Below are positions 26,018 through 35,829 of a DNA stretch of 64,000 nt, one piece after another. Source of the DNA: CAKZNE01 sp964485405. GTDB taxonomy: Bacteria; Bacteroidota; Bacteroidia; Flavobacteriales; Schleiferiaceae. The notes below the pieces were generated by a model. That model worked only from the letters and a program-made list of their open reading frames with translations, was not told where the DNA came from and did no database searches. Within the stretch, counting starts at the first letter, position 1, and the number at the start of each line of letters is the position of its first letter. Location of the stretch: assembly GCA_964485405.1 (NCBI GenBank), contig CAZAJG010000019.1:1-64000 (forward strand), given 5' to 3'. The translations under genes and the position numbers were made by a program.

Positions 26018-26479
26018 TTATCCGTTGTACAAATAAATGTAAGCGTTTAAGGATGTAGCAACGATCAACCAAAGAAAGTAGGGGAGGATCAAAATGGATT
26101 TCCAGCGCAATACTTTGAGATACGCAAACAGAAATAGACCTACTACAACGGTCAACACATTGATCAACACCAATCCTAAAGCAACTTCTTGTAAGTGAAA
26201 GAAAACAGGGTTCCAGCTTACATTGAATAACCATTGCAATCCATAAACGATGAGAAACAAACGTTTGTTTTTAAGAACCGGCCATAAAAACGCTAAGTAA
26301 GCGCTAAAACAAAGCATAATCGTACTCCAAGCCGCTCCAAAAGCCCATCCGGGAGGTGTCCAAGGTGCTTTGTTTAATTCTTGATACCAATCGGAAGCAA
26401 CACCATCGCTGGTGAACAGACTACCAATTGCCAACGCACCAAAGTTGAGCAGTATAAATAAGAGAAAACGTTTGGCCAT
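26018..26479 (-). CDS. TspO/MBR family membrane protein
   Basis: About 153 residues with five membrane helices. Family phrases are clear: 'SDWYQELNKAPWTPPGWAFGAAWSTIMLCFSAYLAFLW' (W-Y..L.KP.W.PP.W.F...W), and 'LQWLFNVSWNPVFFH' for the third and fourth helices. TspO binds porphyrins and other hydrophobic ligands and has been linked to stress and light responses. The ATG at 26479 (MAKRFLLFILL) begins at the first helix; an ATG at 26521 would add 14 residues. Monocistronic. Confidence 0.9.
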   Translation of the reverse strand: MAKRFLLFILLNFGALAIGSLFTSDGVASDWYQELNKAPWTPPGWAFGAAWSTIMLCFSAYLAFLWPVLKNKRLFLIVYGLQWLFNVSWNPVFFHLQEVALGLVLINVLTVVVGLFLFAYLKVLRWKSILILPYFLWLIVATSLNAYIYLYNG

Positions 26480-26673
26480 TTGCACAAACTTAATGGATAA
26501 ACAACAGACGGTAAGACGCAAAAGTTTAGGATTGACTCAAATACTTTTATGTTTGGAAGGCCCTTTTTCCAACATTAAATCTATGTATACCGCTTAATTA
26601 CTAGGTTCTACCAAAATCAAATACTCATATTTTGATAACCGTTAGGGCTTTTTTTATGTTGTAAAAGATTAAG

Positions 26674-27663
26674 TCAACGGAGTTGAAACTCAAATCTAGG
26701 GTCCTGATCTATTTTATATTGGGTGGCAACAGAGAGATCTTCTTCGGTTCTGTGGGAAAGGTTATCTAAAATTAAAGGTTGGGTGAGGCTTGTTCCCAGA
26801 TTGTTTAAAGCTTGGTTCCCAAATATTTGGATTTTGGTACTCAAGAACATCAAATCCTTCTCATCCAAAGCACTTTTCGGTATATGACTGATCTTTTCCG
26901 GTGGCTTCCCACTTTCTTCTGTGTCATTTAATAGCTGTTTGCTCACTTCAAAAATTTGAGCCACTTCTTCACAGTTCTCTTCCGTTATTTTATTGTTCTC
27001 CAGCCCTGTTTTGCGAAGGCAAAGAAAGACTTCAATCTTTTCGGGTATAAATAGAGTTTTTTCTGGGGATTGACGCATCAGGTTTAAATACACTGAAACT
27101 TGCTGCTCCCGCGCTAAAGCGGATTGCATGGTTTCACTCAATATTATATCGAAAGGGGCATTGGGATCTATTTTATATGCTGTAGCATCCGCAATTAAAA
27201 CATCAATCTTATCCGGGTTTAATTCCAATTTTTTTAACAGAGACTTGAGATGCTGAATGGTATCTTCATTGATGTCCATTAAGGTAAAATGAACATCTTC
27301 TTCTTGTAGCTTAAGTAGAGTAGGAAGCAAAATGGAGGCGAAAGGTCCGGTACCGGCATAAAGCACTCTAAGGTTCCTTTTACCTTTCTTCAACAAATCT
27401 TGTATAGCTTGGTAAGTACCTAAAACAAACCTTTTTGTTCTAAACGGATCGTTTAAACATTCTACAGCAATATTCATGGAAATGGCCATGCCATTCGATC
27501 TGTAAAAATGTTCTTGATTTTTAGCACTTTCCCTATTTATATTGGCTTGCTTTTGTAGTAATTCCTTGTACTGTAAGGTAGTTTTAGTTAGTAGTTCTTC
27601 AGATTCTTTTTCTTCAAAAAACGGAGTGGTGGTCTCCAATATTTGTTGAGCGAGTGCATTCAT
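26674..27663 (-). CDS. Class I SAM-dependent methyltransferase-like protein (PRMT-like core)
   Basis: About 329 residues. A helical N-terminal region (1-85) precedes a Rossmann methyltransferase core: motif I 'LRVLYAGTGPFASILLPTLL' (about 95-115), acidic end of strand 2 'TLMDINED', motif 'DVLIADATAY', and 'DIILSETMQSALAREQQVSVYLNLM' near 170, whose S-E-x-M matches the double-E loop of protein arginine methyltransferases. The rest is a beta-rich C-terminal domain (about 205-329). Substrate unknown. An ATG nine codons upstream (27690) is possible; MNALAQQ at 27663 fits better. Confidence 0.65.
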   Translation of the reverse strand: MNALAQQILETTTPFFEEKESEELLTKTTLQYKELLQKQANINRESAKNQEHFYRSNGMAISMNIAVECLNDPFRTKRFVLGTYQAIQDLLKKGKRNLRVLYAGTGPFASILLPTLLKLQEEDVHFTLMDINEDTIQHLKSLLKKLELNPDKIDVLIADATAYKIDPNAPFDIILSETMQSALAREQQVSVYLNLMRQSPEKTLFIPEKIEVFLCLRKTGLENNKITEENCEEVAQIFEVSKQLLNDTEESGKPPEKISHIPKSALDEKDLMFLSTKIQIFGNQALNNLGTSLTQPLILDNLSHRTEEDLSVATQYKIDQDPRFEFQLR

Positions 27664-27778
27664 GTTTGTGGTGGTAAAAATTTTAACCAAATGTTCATTT
27701 CATTCAATGCTCTCAAAATTATATCTTTTTACTAAAAAAAGCCTTTCTCCCATTTATGGTTTTATGTTGGCATACGTT

Positions 27779-30041
27779 TTATTGGGCAGGAGCTCGTGAA
27801 ACCTGGGTTGGTTCAGTCAATAGCAGCTCTAGCCTTGTTAGTCTTTCATTGTTCGCCTCTTTTTCCGCTTTTAATTCTTGGGTTTCCGCTTCTAGTGCTT
27901 TTATCTGTGCTTGCTGTTCTTTGTTTACCTGAATGAGAAAGGCGGCAAGCTTTCCATAGTCTACAGATTTGTAGCCCTGTTTATCGGTGCTTACACATTG
28001 GGGTAGAATGGCTTCTACCTCTTGGGCAATAACCCCCAGTTGTTGAGTGGTATCTACCCCTTTTTTCCAGTGGTAGTAGTAGCCGTTTACTTGATTGAGT
28101 TTGTGGAGCGCATTGGGCACCACTACAAAATCCTTTTTCCACCTACGGTCGCTAAAGGTACTCCATGTGTTGGCTCTAGCTTCGGTACCATCTCCAGATT
28201 CACCTACCTGCAAGGCATAACCTGGGTCGGTAGTACCAATACCTACTTCTCCATCTTTGGTAAAGGTGGCTACCGCATCATTGAGGTCTGTGCCATTGTT
28301 GTTCGTTTCATTGTTTATTAGGAAGTGTAAATCTCCTCGCCCCCAAGAAGCATTCTTTTCCATAAAGATGGCTGCTTTCGGATCGGGAGCTGAACTGGTG
28401 CTGGCAAAACCAATACCAATGCCATTGTCGTTTGTAGCGCTATTCAAATTTCTGAGAAGTAAGGGTAGGTTTATGCCATCGTTGTTTACCTCTATATGTA
28501 GGNNNNNNNNNNATCTGCATGCGTTCACTACCATTCGTATTAAAGCGTATGATGTTTTCACCCGTACTTTGTTCTACTTGTATTTTGGTATCACCGTCTG
28601 AATCTGAAAGGATGCTGTCGGTTGCAGCTGCTTGCCAGCTGGCTTTACCATCGGCATCAGAGGTGAGTATATAGCCTTCACTTTGTGTACCATCTACATA
28701 TTTAAACTTACCCACTAGGTGTAGGGAGGTGTCTGGTTCAGTAGTACCAATCCCTACAAATCCAGCATTGGTAAAAGTTACTTTGGCATCGCTAAACTCT
28801 ATTCCATTGTTGTCACTGGCATTTCCCAATAGAAAGTGCATATTACCACTGCCTTTACTCCCGGTTCGTTCAAAGAAGACACCCGCCTTAGCACGCGGAT
28901 TGCCACCTTCAACGTTAAATGCGATACCTACACCATTCTCTCCCGTTGCCGTGCCATCAGAATTGCGCAGGAAAAGCGGGAAGTTTAGCCCATTGCTATC
29001 TATATCTATATGCAATAACTTTTCAGGGTCTGTAGTGCCAATACCTACAGATCCATCATTGGTAAAAGTTACTTTAGCATCACTAAGCGCTACTCCATTG
29101 TTATCGCTGGCAGTGTCCAATAGAAAGTGCATATTGCCCCGGCCATTATCCTCGGTCTGTTCAAAGAAGATCCCCGCCTTGGCATTGTCATGAGTACTGG
29201 TACTGGCAAAGGCGATACCTAAACCATTGTCCTCCGATGTTGAACCATTAGTATTCTGCAGTAAAAGCGGGAAATTTAGCCCATTGCTATTTATAGCTAT
29301 ATGTAGTGGTTGAAGAGGGTCTGTAATACCAATTCCTACTTCTCCATCACGGGTAAAAGTTACTACAGCATCAGTAAGCAATAGATTATTCACACCGTTG
29401 TGATTGTCAAGTAGAAAGTGCATATTGCCCCTACCATTATCCTCGGTCTGTTCAAAGAAGATGCCTGCCATGGGATCGTCATTGGTACTAGAACTGGCAA
29501 AGGCGATACCTAGGCCATTTCCCCCCGATGATGTACCATTAGTATTGTCTAATAAAATTGGAAAATTTAGTCCGTTATTATCCACTTCAATATGTAGCGG
29601 TTGATCAGGCTCTGTAGCACCAATGCCTACATTTCCGAGTGAATTAATCTGCATACGTTCGCTTCCATCGGTATCAAAACGTATAATGTTTTCATTATCG
29701 CTTTCTTCTACTTCAATACGCGTATCACCATCTGCATCGCTTAGCAAATCACTTGAAGCAGAAATGGCTTGCCAACTACTGTTGGTGTAGTAATAGAAAG
29801 CTTGGTAGGTAGAGTCGTAAACCATAAGCCCTTCGGCTGGATTGCTAATAGCCTTACGAGCAGTGCTGTCCATGCGCGGGATGAGTATGCCTTGATCGAT
29901 GGCTTGAATGTCAAGTGCCGCACTGGAATCAGGGGTGTAGGTTCCAATACCTACATTGTTTTGTGCTTGAAGCGCCCCAAGTGTGAAGAGCATCAAAAAA
30001 GTACAAAGCGTTTTTTGTATCCTTCTGGCTTTAAGTTTCAT
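27779..30041 (-). CDS. Modular surface fibre protein with C-terminal S74 intramolecular chaperone; interrupted by an assembly gap
   Basis: Two open segments on either side of the N-run at 28503-28512 belong to one gene. The first (from 30041) has a signal peptide and 'NNVGIGTYTPDSSAALDIQA', then repeated blocks of the form 'GNVGIGATEPDQPLHIEV...NGLNFPILL'. The second continues the same repeat and ends in a Peptidase_S74 domain ('FSDRRWKKDFVVVPNAL', 'YYYHWKKGVDTTQQLGVIAQEVEAI', 'VDYGKLAAFLIQVNKEQ') with a coiled-coil tail. S74 domains fold trimeric fibres and cut themselves off at the Ser of the S-D-x-R motif, which is intact. No YadA head repeats here, unlike its upstream neighbour. The ATG shares one base with the neighbour's stop (TAATG). 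Confidence 0.8.
27885..28045. repeat. 161-base exact direct repeat, copy A (S74 region)
   Basis: By eye identical to 30171-30331: it encodes the C-terminal half of the S74 chaperone and the start of its coiled coil in the shorter fibre gene. The similarity continues with mismatches on both sides. Confidence 0.8.
28503..28512. other. Assembly gap (10 N) inside a repeat
   Basis: Ns lie in the repeat of the fibre gene. By comparison with the equivalent unit at about 29590-29660, the missing stretch should encode roughly 17 residues, about 48 bases, so 10 is a placeholder. Confidence 0.9.
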
Positions 30042-33000
30042 TAGGGTGTTTTTGAGGTTGTAGTTGACTTATCTAACAGTAATTCTAACCTAGTCAGTCG
30101 CTCTTGGATTATCTTTTTCTCCGTTTCTAGGGTGTTGATCTGGGCTTGTTGTTGGGTGATATGCTTTCGCTCCGCTTCTAGTGCTTTTATCTGTGCTTGC
30201 TGTTCTTTGTTTACCTGAATGAGAAAGGCGGCAAGCTTTCCATAGTCTACAGATTTGTAGCCCTGTTTATCGGTGCTTACACATTGGGGTAGAATGGCTT
30301 CTACCTCTTGGGCAATAACCCCCAGTTGTTGGGTGGTATCTACGCCTTTTTTCCAGTGGTAGTAGTAGCCGTTTACCTCATCTAGTTTTTGAAGGGCGTT
30401 GGGTACCACCACGAGGTCCTTTTTCCACCTACGGTCGCTAAAGGTGCCCCATGAATTGGCTCTGGTTTGGCTTCCATCTGAGGCTACACCAACCTGTAGG
30501 GCATATCCAGGATCGGTAGTGCCAATACCTACATAGCCTTCTCGGCTAAAGGTTACCACTGCATCGTTGATGTCAGGGATATCGTTATTGGGGTCATTGT
30601 TTAATAGTACGTGCAAATCTCCTCGTCCCCAAGTAGCGAGGCGTTCCATAAAGATTGCGCCTTTGGGGCTGGTGCTTACACTGCTATTTACAAAGCCAAC
30701 ACCAATGCCATTGCTACCTATACCTTGAGTGGTGTCTAAATTTCGGATTAACATGGGTAGGTTTAGTCCTTGTTTATCTACCTCTATGTGTAGTGGCTCA
30801 GCAGGAGAAGCTGTGCCAATGCCTACATCCCCGGAAGCATAGATATCTGTAAAACTTAGGTCCGTTTGCCAACTGGCATTACCATTGGCATCACTAGTGA
30901 GTATAGCGCCATCGGTTTGGTTGCCATCGTCATACTTAAACTGTCCAATCAGGTGCAGGGTCGTGTCTGGTGTACTGGTGCCCAATCCCGCATTGCCATT
31001 TTTGAGTATAACCAGTGCATCATTTCGGCCTCCTCCGGTGCCTGTACCGTTACCGATTGAAAAGAGGCGATCTTCCGCAATGATACTGTTTGTGCTTTGT
31101 GGTGTATAGCTGGTGTTGAAAAGACCTAAGGCGATTTCTCCATAGGATGGTGCTTCCATACTCCTTCCAATGGCGGTAGCGTTCTCACCTGTAGCGGTAG
31201 CATCTTCACCAAGGGCAATAGCGTCCTCGCCTGAGGCATTGGCATCCTGACCAAGGGCAATAGCATATTTTTCTGTGGCGGTGGCCCCTTCACCGATGGC
31301 TAGTGCACTGCGAGCCTTAGCCGAGGCTTCATTCCCAATAGCGGTGGCATAACGTTCAGTAGCCACAGCGTAAAGCCCCATAGCAAAGGAAGAAATACCA
31401 CTAGCACGGGTGTTTTCACCAAAGGCTGCCGATCCCCTACCTAGGCTGTCTTCATCCCAAGGAACATCATCTGCAAAACCGGCACGGAAGGCGCTTTTAC
31501 TTTTATCGAAAAAGAAGCGGCTCTCATGGTCACCATCCTGATCAAAATCTATTTGGGTTGAGCCAAATATAAAATCAGCTTTCCCGATATCCACAGAAAC
31601 TCCAGGTCCTACCACATTTGAGCTTACTTCAAACGGAACAGACCTCTCTTCCCAGCTGGCATTGCCATCCGCATCGCTGGTAAGCACATAGCCATCCGCT
31701 TGATTACCATCGGCATATTTTAATTGGCCCACTAGGTGGAGAGTGGTGTCTGGCGAATCGGTGCCAATGCCTACATTACCTTGTCGGGTAAAGGTGGCTA
31801 CTGCGTCCGTGAGTTCTACCCCACTAGTGTTGTTTGTGTTATTGACCAATATGTGTAAATCACCCCTTCCCTGACTTTCATTTAGTTCATGCACGATAGC
31901 GGCTTTGGCGTTATCATGGGTGGCGTTTATGAAGCCTATGCCCACCGCGTTCCCGCCTGATGCGGTTTCATTGGTGTTTTTAAGGAGTAAAGGTGTATTT
32001 AAGCCATTGTTTTCAATGTCGATCTGTAGAAGTTGAGTGGGGCTACTGCTGCCAATGCCCACATTTCCCAGGGAATCAATCGTCATGCGTTCGCTTCCAT
32101 CGGTATCAAAGCGTATGTAGTCTTTATCCGTGCTGGCCTCTAAACGTATTCTGGTATCTTCATCGGTATCAGAAATGCCGTCTAGGCTGGCCCGCCAGTT
32201 GGCATTGCCATTGGCATCACTGGTGAGCACGTAACCATTACTTTGGTTGCCATCCGTATATTTTAATTGGCCAACCAGGTGCAGCGTAGTGTCCGGTGAG
32301 TCCGTCCCAAGGCCTGTGTTTCCATTTTTAAGCATTACCAGCGCATTGGAGCGATCGTTAGTGGCCGTACCATTGCCTACTACAAGCAGGCGGTCATTTG
32401 GGTCAAATGCAGTTGATGACTGAGGGCTGTTGAATGAATTGTAGATGCCCAATACCGTTTCACCATACGATTGGGCCACATTATCTCTGCCTATAGCGGT
32501 GGCATAGTTGCCGGAGGCCTCTACGTTATAACCAACGGATGTAGCACCTTCTCCACTCGCCTCGGCAGTTTGTCCTATTGCTGTAGCATTCGTGGCGCTT
32601 GCAACACTTGAGTTTCCTATGGCTATGGCGTTTTGCTCAGAGGCTGATGACGAATTCCCAGCTGCAAAAGCATTTGTGCCGCTGGCTATTACAAAGTTTC
32701 CTAAAGCGGTACTGTACAAACCCGAAGCTTGCGTGCTAGAACCAATGGCTTTAGCTTCCGTATTGCTTGCGCTAGATCCAAAACCAAACGCCAAAGTTTT
32801 TGATCCCGTGGCACTGCTTAAATTTCCAAGGGCTATTGCATCTTCCTTTGAGGCGATGGCCTCCTCACCTAAGGCGATGGCATGTTGGCCAGAAGCTCTA
32901 GGATTATCACCCATAGCGATGGAATACAAACCTATGCTATCGGCATCCCATGAATTATCCTGAACGCGCCCTGCTCTAAAAGCGCTGTTGCTTTTGTCAA

Positions 33001-35467
33001 AAAAGAAGCGGCTGTCGTGATCGGAATTGCCATCATCCCCCAGCTGTGAGGAGCCAAATACAAAGTCGGTGACGCTGTTGTCTACAATACTGGAGGGTCT
33101 TAAAATATTGTTGTTTATTTCAAGCGGAGTAAACAGCTCTTGCCAGCTGGCATTGCCATCGGCATCGCTGATCAGTACATAGCCATCTGCTTGGTTGCCA
33201 TCATCATACTTAAACTGTCCAATAAGGTGCAGGGTGGTATCTGGCGTACTGGTACCTAGTCCAGCATTGCCATTTTTGAGTATAACCAATGCATCATTGC
33301 GATTTCCTGAGGAGGTACCTGTACCGTTACCGATTGAAAAGAGACGATCATCCGCATTGAAACTGTCGCTGCTTTGTGGTGTATAACTGTTGCCATAAAA
33401 ACCTAAAGCCACTTCTCCATAGGATGGCGCCTCCATACCCCTTCCAATGGCGGTAGCGGCCTCACCACTAGCGTTTGAAGTCACACCAAAGGCGATAGCG
33501 GCCTCGCCTGAGGCAGTAGCATCTTCACCAAAAGCAATGGCTTGATCCCCACTTGCCCTAGCCCCTTCGCCAATGGCCAGTGCGCTTCGACCCGTAGCAT
33601 GGGATGAATTTCCAAAGGCAGTGGCATAGTCACCAGTGGCCAAGGTGGAAAGCCCCATGGCCACCGAAGCAATACCTAGGGCACTGGTGTTTTCACCAAA
33701 GGCCGCGGATGCATTACCTAGGGCACGAGTGTTTTCACCAAAGGCCGCGGATGCATTACCTAGGCTATCTTCATCCCAGTAAGCATCATCTACCAAACCG
33801 GCACGAAAGGCACTTTTACTCTTATCAAAAAAGAAGCGGCTCTCATGATCACCATCCCCATCATCATCTAATTGGGGAGAACCAAATACAAAATCATCTT
33901 CTGCAAGATCCACAGAACCTGCAGAGGCCACCACACCTGACCTTATTTCAAATGGAGCAGATGTCCCTGCCCAACTGGCATTCCCATCGGCATCACTGGT
34001 GAGTATCAGTCCATCCGCTTGGTTGCCATCGGCATATTTTAACTGACCTACAAGGTGGAGTGTAGTGTCTGGTGAATCCGTTCCAAGGCCTGTATTTCCA
34101 TTTTTGAGCATCACCAAGGCATTGGAGCGGTTGGCGTCATCTATACCGTTGCCAATCACAAAAAGGCGGTCGTTTTCATTAAAGGAGTCCGTTGATTGTG
34201 GCGTATAATCGCTATTGTTAATACCGAGCGCCATTTCACCGTAAGACCTAGCTTCTGTATTGCTTCCTATGGCCGTTGAATAGTCCCCAGAGGCTGTATT
34301 TTTAAATCCTAAAGCGGTAGCGCCTATGGCAGAGGCGCTAGATTCATTCCCAAAGGTTTGCGTGCTTGTAGCCAGGGCCTCTGAAGAAAACCCAATGGCC
34401 ATGGCTTTGGTACCATCTGCGTGAGCTGAAAACCCAATGGCTATCGAATTAGGTTCGTAAGCTGTATCTGAAATGCCTATTGCGATGCTACCATAGTTAT
34501 CGGCTAAGGAATTTTCCCCTATTGCTATAGCACTTGATCCCGCGGCTTCTGTTAAAGTGCCAATGGATATAGCACTTGAGTGACTTGCTGTAGTACCCTG
34601 TCCAATAGAAATGGCCAAAATATCTGTAGCCTTGGCTGAATTTCCAATAGCCATTGTTTGATAGGATGTAGCGCTAGATGAAGAACCAATGGCAATAGAA
34701 AAAGTACCAGATGCCGTATCTTCATTACCTATTGCAATGGAGGCATAGTCAGAAGACGCTGAATTTTCTCCAATGGACAGCGCTGCTTCTGCTGAGGAAA
34801 TTGTTCCACGGCCAATGGCTGTAGCATTTGCTCCCGAAGAAATGGCTTTGAATCCCAAAGCCACTGAATTAGTGCCAGAAGCAGTGGCACTGTTTCCTAG
34901 AGCCATTGAACTACTGCCAGAAGCCTCAGGGCTATCACCAATAGCAACAGAAGCACGACCTATGTTTTGTTCATCCCAAACATCACCGTACGCAATACCG
35001 GCCCTGAAAGCGCTCTTGCTTTTGTCAAAAAAGAAGCGGCTGTAGTGATCATCATTGCCGTCACTATCCAGTTGTGGGGCGCCAAATACAAAGTCATCCG
35101 TAACCATGTTCACAGCAGCAGAAGATGCCACTACATTTACACCTACACTATCCGTAGCGTTTACTTCAAAGACTGCATCATTGGAAGAAGTAATGGCCTG
35201 CCAGCTGGCATTTGTATAATAGTAAAAGGCTTGATAAGTGGAGTCGTAAACCATAAGCCCTTCGGCTGGATTACTAATGGATTTGCGCATAGTACTGTCC
35301 ATACGCGGGATGAGTATACCTTGATCGATGGCTTGAATGTCAAGTGCTGCACTGGAATCAGGTGTGTAGGTTCCAATACCTACATTGTTTTGTGCTTGAA
35401 GCGAAAAGGGAATAGTTAAAAGAAAGGCATAGAGATAAAACCTTTGTATAAAAGTTGCGTTTTTCAC
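30041..35467 (-). CDS. Large modular adhesin with YadA-type head repeats and S74 chaperone
   Basis: 1808 residues. Signal peptide 1-25, then the shared block 'NNVGIGTYTPDSSAALDIQAIDQGIL'. Four large modules begin with 'DDFVFGAPQLDSDGNDDHYSRFFFDKSKSAFRAG'-like sequences near residues 125, 525, 800 and 1290. Each continues into arrays of 14-residue YadA-head repeats ('A-S-G-x-x-S-x-A-x-G'; for example 'ASGTNSVALGFKAIS') and a stalk phrase 'GNTGLGTDSPDTTLHLVGQLKY'. A Peptidase_S74 domain ends it (from about 1675, 'FSDRRWKKDLVVV') with a coiled coil of about 80 residues. By family knowledge it should form a trimeric surface fibre whose S74 part cleaves itself off. No T9SS tail or YadA membrane anchor is visible, so how it attaches is open. 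First gene of a pair with 27779-30041. Confidence 0.85.
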   Translation of the reverse strand: MKNATFIQRFYLYAFLLTIPFSLQAQNNVGIGTYTPDSSAALDIQAIDQGILIPRMDSTMRKSISNPAEGLMVYDSTYQAFYYYTNASWQAITSSNDAVFEVNATDSVGVNVVASSAAVNMVTDDFVFGAPQLDSDGNDDHYSRFFFDKSKSAFRAGIAYGDVWDEQNIGRASVAIGDSPEASGSSSMALGNSATASGTNSVALGFKAISSGANATAIGRGTISSAEAALSIGENSASSDYASIAIGNEDTASGTFSIAIGSSSSATSYQTMAIGNSAKATDILAISIGQGTTASHSSAISIGTLTEAAGSSAIAIGENSLADNYGSIAIGISDTAYEPNSIAIGFSAHADGTKAMAIGFSSEALATSTQTFGNESSASAIGATALGFKNTASGDYSTAIGSNTEARSYGEMALGINNSDYTPQSTDSFNENDRLFVIGNGIDDANRSNALVMLKNGNTGLGTDSPDTTLHLVGQLKYADGNQADGLILTSDADGNASWAGTSAPFEIRSGVVASAGSVDLAEDDFVFGSPQLDDDGDGDHESRFFFDKSKSAFRAGLVDDAYWDEDSLGNASAAFGENTRALGNASAAFGENTSALGIASVAMGLSTLATGDYATAFGNSSHATGRSALAIGEGARASGDQAIAFGEDATASGEAAIAFGVTSNASGEAATAIGRGMEAPSYGEVALGFYGNSYTPQSSDSFNADDRLFSIGNGTGTSSGNRNDALVILKNGNAGLGTSTPDTTLHLIGQFKYDDGNQADGYVLISDADGNASWQELFTPLEINNNILRPSSIVDNSVTDFVFGSSQLGDDGNSDHDSRFFFDKSNSAFRAGRVQDNSWDADSIGLYSIAMGDNPRASGQHAIALGEEAIASKEDAIALGNLSSATGSKTLAFGFGSSASNTEAKAIGSSTQASGLYSTALGNFVIASGTNAFAAGNSSSASEQNAIAIGNSSVASATNATAIGQTAEASGEGATSVGYNVEASGNYATAIGRDNVAQSYGETVLGIYNSFNSPQSSTAFDPNDRLLVVGNGTATNDRSNALVMLKNGNTGLGTDSPDTTLHLVGQLKYTDGNQSNGYVLTSDANGNANWRASLDGISDTDEDTRIRLEASTDKDYIRFDTDGSERMTIDSLGNVGIGSSSPTQLLQIDIENNGLNTPLLLKNTNETASGGNAVGIGFINATHDNAKAAIVHELNESQGRGDLHILVNNTNNTSGVELTDAVATFTRQGNVGIGTDSPDTTLHLVGQLKYADGNQADGYVLTSDADGNASWEERSVPFEVSSNVVGPGVSVDIGKADFIFGSTQIDFDQDGDHESRFFFDKSKSAFRAGFADDVPWDEDSLGRGSAAFGENTRASGISSFAMGLYAVATERYATAIGNEASAKARSALAIGEGATATEKYAIALGQDANASGEDAIALGEDATATGENATAIGRSMEAPSYGEIALGLFNTSYTPQSTNSIIAEDRLFSIGNGTGTGGGRNDALVILKNGNAGLGTSTPDTTLHLIGQFKYDDGNQTDGAILTSDANGNASWQTDLSFTDIYASGDVGIGTASPAEPLHIEVDKQGLNLPMLIRNLDTTQGIGSNGIGVGFVNSSVSTSPKGAIFMERLATWGRGDLHVLLNNDPNNDIPDINDAVVTFSREGYVGIGTTDPGYALQVGVASDGSQTRANSWGTFSDRRWKKDLVVVPNALQKLDEVNGYYYHWKKGVDTTQQLGVIAQEVEAILPQCVSTDKQGYKSVDYGKLAAFLIQVNKEQQAQIKALEAERKHITQQQAQINTLETEKKIIQERLTRLELLLDKSTTTSKTP
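30171..30331. repeat. 161-base exact direct repeat, copy B (S74 region)
   Basis: Partner of 27885-28045, in the long fibre gene. Direct orientation at a distance of 2286 bases permits deletion, duplication or gene conversion between the tandem genes. Confidence 0.8.
33679..33762. repeat. Two near-identical 42-base units in the adhesin
   Basis: Bases 33679-33720 and 33721-33762 differ at only two or three positions and each encode one 14-residue head repeat (ALGNASAAFGENTx). The near identity at DNA level, compared with diverged neighbours, points to a recent duplication. Confidence 0.75.
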
Positions 35468-35829
35468 AGTGAAATATTTTTAGAAAGTGCTGATTTAGCA
35501 TTAAATTATTCATTCTGTGATGTAGGTGTATACTGCAAAATAACGAAAAATCTCACCAATGAAAAGTTTACACTTAAAGAAACCTTTCTGTTTTTTTTAA
35601 AAAGCGTATGATTTTAAATAGATTAAAAAAATAGAACAGAAAGCTTTGCAATCGTACTTCCGTTAGTAATTCCCTGAATTTTTTGTTGAGGAAGGAAAAG
35701 GTGAGAATGGCAAGTTTTCCAGCCTTCACTATATCCGTTTTAAACCACACTTAGCATGAAATATATGTTGTTTGGCTTGAATTAATTGTGAGCGGAATAG
35801 GATAGAAGTTGCTTGCAGAAAAATAAATC
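35468..35829. promoter_or_regulatory. Divergent intergenic region, adhesin pair / TonB receptor
   Basis: 362 A+T-rich bases between the adhesin start (minus) and the barrel receptor start (plus). It has runs of T and A around 35580-35640 and no open frame, RNA gene or strong hairpin. Promoters for both sides must lie here, but I cannot place them with confidence. Confidence 0.4.

Noticed and set aside
25926..26234. Minus-strand 102-residue frame overlapping the TspO gene
   Set aside because: It is Cys-rich nonsense in another frame of the tspO gene.
31993..34002. Plus-strand open frames across the adhesin gene
   Set aside because: They are antisense shadows of the low-complexity repeat coding sequence with biased composition and no start context.
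30041..35467. Regular repeats that might be a CRISPR array
   Set aside because: They are in-frame codons of 14-residue protein repeats with no constant-length unique spacers; no cas genes are nearby.
27779..35467. S74 domains as evidence of a prophage
   Set aside because: No terminase, capsid, portal, tail or integrase genes around; both proteins have signal peptides, so they fit surface fibres.
35784..35796. 13 bases identical to half of the E. coli lac operator (aattgtgagcgga)
   Set aside because: Only one half of the operator is present, the rest diverges, and no LacI-type gene is in the window. A chance match.
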